A program made the translations under genes and the position numbers. 64,000 nt of DNA from Alphaproteobacteria bacterium. Its GTDB lineage: Bacteria; Pseudomonadota; Alphaproteobacteria; JAUXUR01. The stretch is from the NCBI GenBank assembly GCA_030696155.1, contig JAUYSY010000039.1, forward strand, positions 1 through 64,000, written 5' to 3'. The notes under the pieces were generated by a model, which was given only the letters and a program-made list of their open reading frames with translations, was not told where the DNA came from and did no database searches. Shown piece by piece: positions 61,787 to 64,000 of the stretch. Numbering within the stretch: the stretch's first letter is position 1; each line of letters opens with the position of its first letter.

Positions 61787-64000
61787 TAACAATCCGTCCT
61801 GAAACATAAATTACTTTTTTGATTTTCGCATCACCGATAGTTTTAAGAACATTATCATGACTTAATGCTCTTTTTTTAACATCCTCTTCCAAATCATCAC
61901 GTTTTATAATAATAGAGCCACGTAATTTACCATTCACTTGAATTGCGATAGGCAGCTCGTCATCAATTACAAGCGTCGCATCAAATTTTGGCCATGATGT
62001 GTCATGACATTTTGATTCTGGATTAATACGCCCCCACAATTCTTCTGCTAAATGCGGCATAAGTGGATTCAACATAAGAATCAACGCATCAAGCGCTTCT
62101 TTAACAGACCATTTTACATCTATAAGCTGACTAAGATTATATGATTCTAAAAAGTTCGTAAATTCACGAATTTGTGCGACAACTCTATTAAACTTAAACT
62201 TTTCAATGTCATTTGTTACAGACTGAATTGTTTTATGCGTCATACGTCTTAATGAAAGCGCATGATCACTGAAAGAATTTGGCATTGCAAATTGTCCATC
62301 ACCAAGAAAAGATTCAAGGTTTTCTATAAGCAACCATAACCGATTGATATAACGCCAAGATCCATCAATACCACTTGATGTCCATTCCAAATCTTTTTCG
62401 GGCGGACTATCAGAAAGCATAAACAGACGCGTCGCGTCTGCGCCATAGGTCATAATCATGTCATCTGTATCGACAACATTTTTCTTAGATTTACTCATTT
62501 TTTCAGTACGACCAACAATAACATTAGATCCATCTGAAATTTTAATAATTGACCCATCATCTTTTTTTGTAATTTCTTGAGGCGTCAACCAATTACCATG
62601 CGCGTCTTTATACGTTTCATGGCAAACCATACCTTGCGTCATAAGTGCTTTGAAGGGTTCAGAAATGTCTATTTTTCCACATTTTTTTAAAGCTTTTGTA
62701 AAAAAACGTGCATATAAAAGGTGCAAAATAGCATGTTCAATACCACCAATATATTGATCAACTGGAAGCCAATAATTAACATCTTGCTTGTTAAATGGTT
62801 GATCTTTTAAAGTGGGTGAACAAAAACGTGCAAAATACCAAGAAGAGTCAAAAAATGTATCAAGTGTATCTGTTTCACGTTTAGCGTGACGTCCACATTT
62901 GGGACAGTTCACTTTTTTAAACGTTGGATGACGATCAAGGGGATTTCCAGGAATTGAAAAATCAACATCATCAGGCAATTCAATAGGTAAATCTGAAATA
63001 GGCGCAGGTTGAACGCCACATTGATCGCAATGAATGACGGGAATAGGACATCCCCAATAACGTTGACGTGATATACCCCAATCACGTAAACGATAAACTG
63101 TCATAGAATTGCCTTCACGCAATTCTTCTAAACGTAAGATTGTAGCTTGTTTGGCGTCTTCAACATTCATATTATTTAAAAAATCTGAATTAATAAGCGT
63201 ACCATCCCCTAAATAAGGATCTTTCGTATAATCATGAAACTTACCACCAAGTGGTGCAAGAACAGGTAAAATAGGAAGATTATACTTTTTGGCAAATTCA
63301 AAATCGCGTTGATCATGTGCAGGACAACCATAAATAGCACCCAAACCGTAATCCATTAATACATAATTAACGACATATAAAGGTATTTCTAAATGAGGTA
63401 TGAAAGGATGACGTAATTTATAACCTGTGTCATATCCAACTTTATCAAGCGTATCAATATCGCGTTCTGACGTTTTAATTTGGCGACATTCACGTTGAAA
63501 TTCTCGTAAAGACCCATCAGATTCCGCAATTTTAACGGCAAAAGGATGATCAGGCGCAATCGCACAAAAAGAAGCACCATACAAAGTATCAGGTCTTGTC
63601 GTATAAACATCAATTGTTTCGCGAGATGTGCCTATCACTTTAAAAGCAATTTTAGCGCCTAGTGACTTACCAATCCAATTACGTTGCATGATACGAACGC
63701 GTTCGGGCCAATCTTCTAAGTCATCAATATCATTCAATAATTCTTCAGAAAAATCAGTAATTTTCATAAACCACTGTTTTAACAAACGTCTTTCGACTTG
63801 AGCCCCAGAACGCCACCCTTTACCATCGATAACTTGTTCATTGGCAAGAACGGTATTTTCAATTGGATCCCAATTAACCCAACTTTCTTTTTGATAAATG
63901 AGACCATTTTCATAAAAATCTAAAAACAAACGTTGCTGATGTTTATAATAATCAGGCGAACAAGTTGCAATTTCATAATCCCAATCATATGAAAGCCCAA
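61773..64000 (-). CDS. leuS: Leucyl-tRNA synthetase, 3' part (5' end outside window)
   Basis: Class I synthetase charging tRNA-Leu. The frame is open to the right edge and continues upstream of ATG 63929, with [23 protein letters not shown] preceding, a family motif, so the true start is beyond the window. Visible: the editing domain ([26 protein letters not shown]), the zinc-like CDQCG...[23 protein letters not shown], and the MSKSKKN catalytic loop (KMSKS). The C-terminal anticodon domain ends normally at 61773. Confidence 0.96.
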   Translation of the reverse strand, partial: GLSYDWDYEIATCSPDYYKHQQRLFLDFYENGLIYQKESWVNWDPIENTVLANEQVIDGKGWRSGAQVERRLLKQWFMKITDFSEELLNDIDDLEDWPERVRIMQRNWIGKSLGAKIAFKVIGTSRETIDVYTTRPDTLYGASFCAIAPDHPFAVKIAESDGSLREFQRECRQIKTSERDIDTLDKVGYDTGYKLRHPFIPHLEIPLYVVNYVLMDYGLGAIYGCPAHDQRDFEFAKKYNLPILPVLAPLGGKFHDYTKDPYLGDGTLINSDFLNNMNVEDAKQATILRLEELREGNSMTVYRLRDWGISRQRYWGCPIPVIHCDQCGVQPAPISDLPIELPDDVDFSIPGNPLDRHPTFKKVNCPKCGRHAKRETDTLDTFFDSSWYFARFCSPTLKDQPFNKQDVNYWLPVDQYIGGIEHAILHLLYARFFTKALKKCGKIDISEPFKALMTQGMVCHETYKDAHGNWLTPQEITKKDDGSIIKISDGSNVIVGRTEKMSKSKKNVVDTDDMIMTYGADATRLFMLSDSPPEKDLEWTSSGIDGSWRYINRLWLLIENLESFLGDGQFAMPNSFSDHALSLRRMTHKTIQSVTNDIEKFKFNRVVAQIREFTNFLESYNLSQLIDVKWSVKEALDALILMLNPLMPHLAEELWGRINPESKCHDTSWPKFDATLVIDDELPIAIQVNGKLRGSIIIKRDDLEEDVKKRALSHDNVLKTIGDAKIKKVIYVSGRIVNVLI

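Noticed and set aside
1-64000. CRISPR arrays, rRNA operons, restriction-modification or toxin-antitoxin pairs, prophage
   Set aside because: No regularly spaced repeats, rRNA sequence or typical gene pairs were seen; repeats here are palindromic and scattered.

Overview
The window is AT-rich DNA from an alphaproteobacterium, most likely a host-associated or intracellular lineage of the Holosporales/Rickettsiales kind. That placement is an inference. It rests on the chromosomal order rho - ogt - mnmE - mnmG - rsmG - parA - parB - holA - lptE - leuS with two parS sites, on a GapR-type nucleoid protein, on the alphaproteobacterial form of L36, and on the many small exported proteins of no recognised family. 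Genes are densely packed, with many ATGA/TAATG overlaps, and are interrupted by short palindromic repeats, one decayed IS630 element and a few decaying genes.

Layout. 1-3.3 kb: end of a Flp/Tad pilus operon (cpaB, cpaC with a palindromic element in its 5' end) and two small exported proteins. 3.4-6.8 kb: gapR, rpmJ, secA. 7-13.2 kb: glyQ-glyS-ppdK-GNAT from a near-consensus promoter. 13.4-14.2 kb: exported LRR protein. 14.5-18.9 kb: fdxA-rph-rdgB-hemW-gpmI, mostly overlapping. 19-23.6 kb: envC-like, ctpA, divergent polysaccharide deacetylase, rppH (cell-wall/envelope block) with repeats between the genes. 24-29 kb: broken mlaD, an exported kinase-like protein, a dead IS630 and two tandem methyltransferases, the first exported. 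29.4-33.7 kb (minus strand): thrS-infC, an epimerase and a divergent family-4 UDG. 33.8-41 kb: MFS pump, secreted proteins, GNAT, oligopeptide-binding protein, DUF2059-like protein, ygfZ, DUF465. 41.2-45.6 kb: zwf-pgl, tRNA-Lys(CTT), rsmD, xseA. 45.9-49.4 kb: two large exported modular proteins. 49.5-53.8 kb: pbpC, an outer-membrane protein, rho. 54-64 kb: origin-proximal mnmE/mnmG/rsmG/parAB block, then holA-lptE-leuS.

The most unusual content is a set of three exported proteins (24.7, 45.9 and 47.8 kb). They share one signal peptide and a WPV motif and combine a common N-terminal module with either a phosphotransferase-like domain (intact H-x-D-x-H-x-x-N loop) or a cysteine-peptidase-like domain. 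This looks like a modular secreted-effector family. Each gene has a TTGACA -35 box with a 17-bp spacer.

The second unusual layer is the repeats. Three families of 100-190 bp hairpin elements share the same apex motif although their ends differ, and every copy of these and of the related palindromic families lies just downstream of a gene 3' end. Two copies also abut the next gene's start codon. infC appears to start at AUA, and ogt has no canonical start codon but an AUU behind a strong Shine-Dalgarno.
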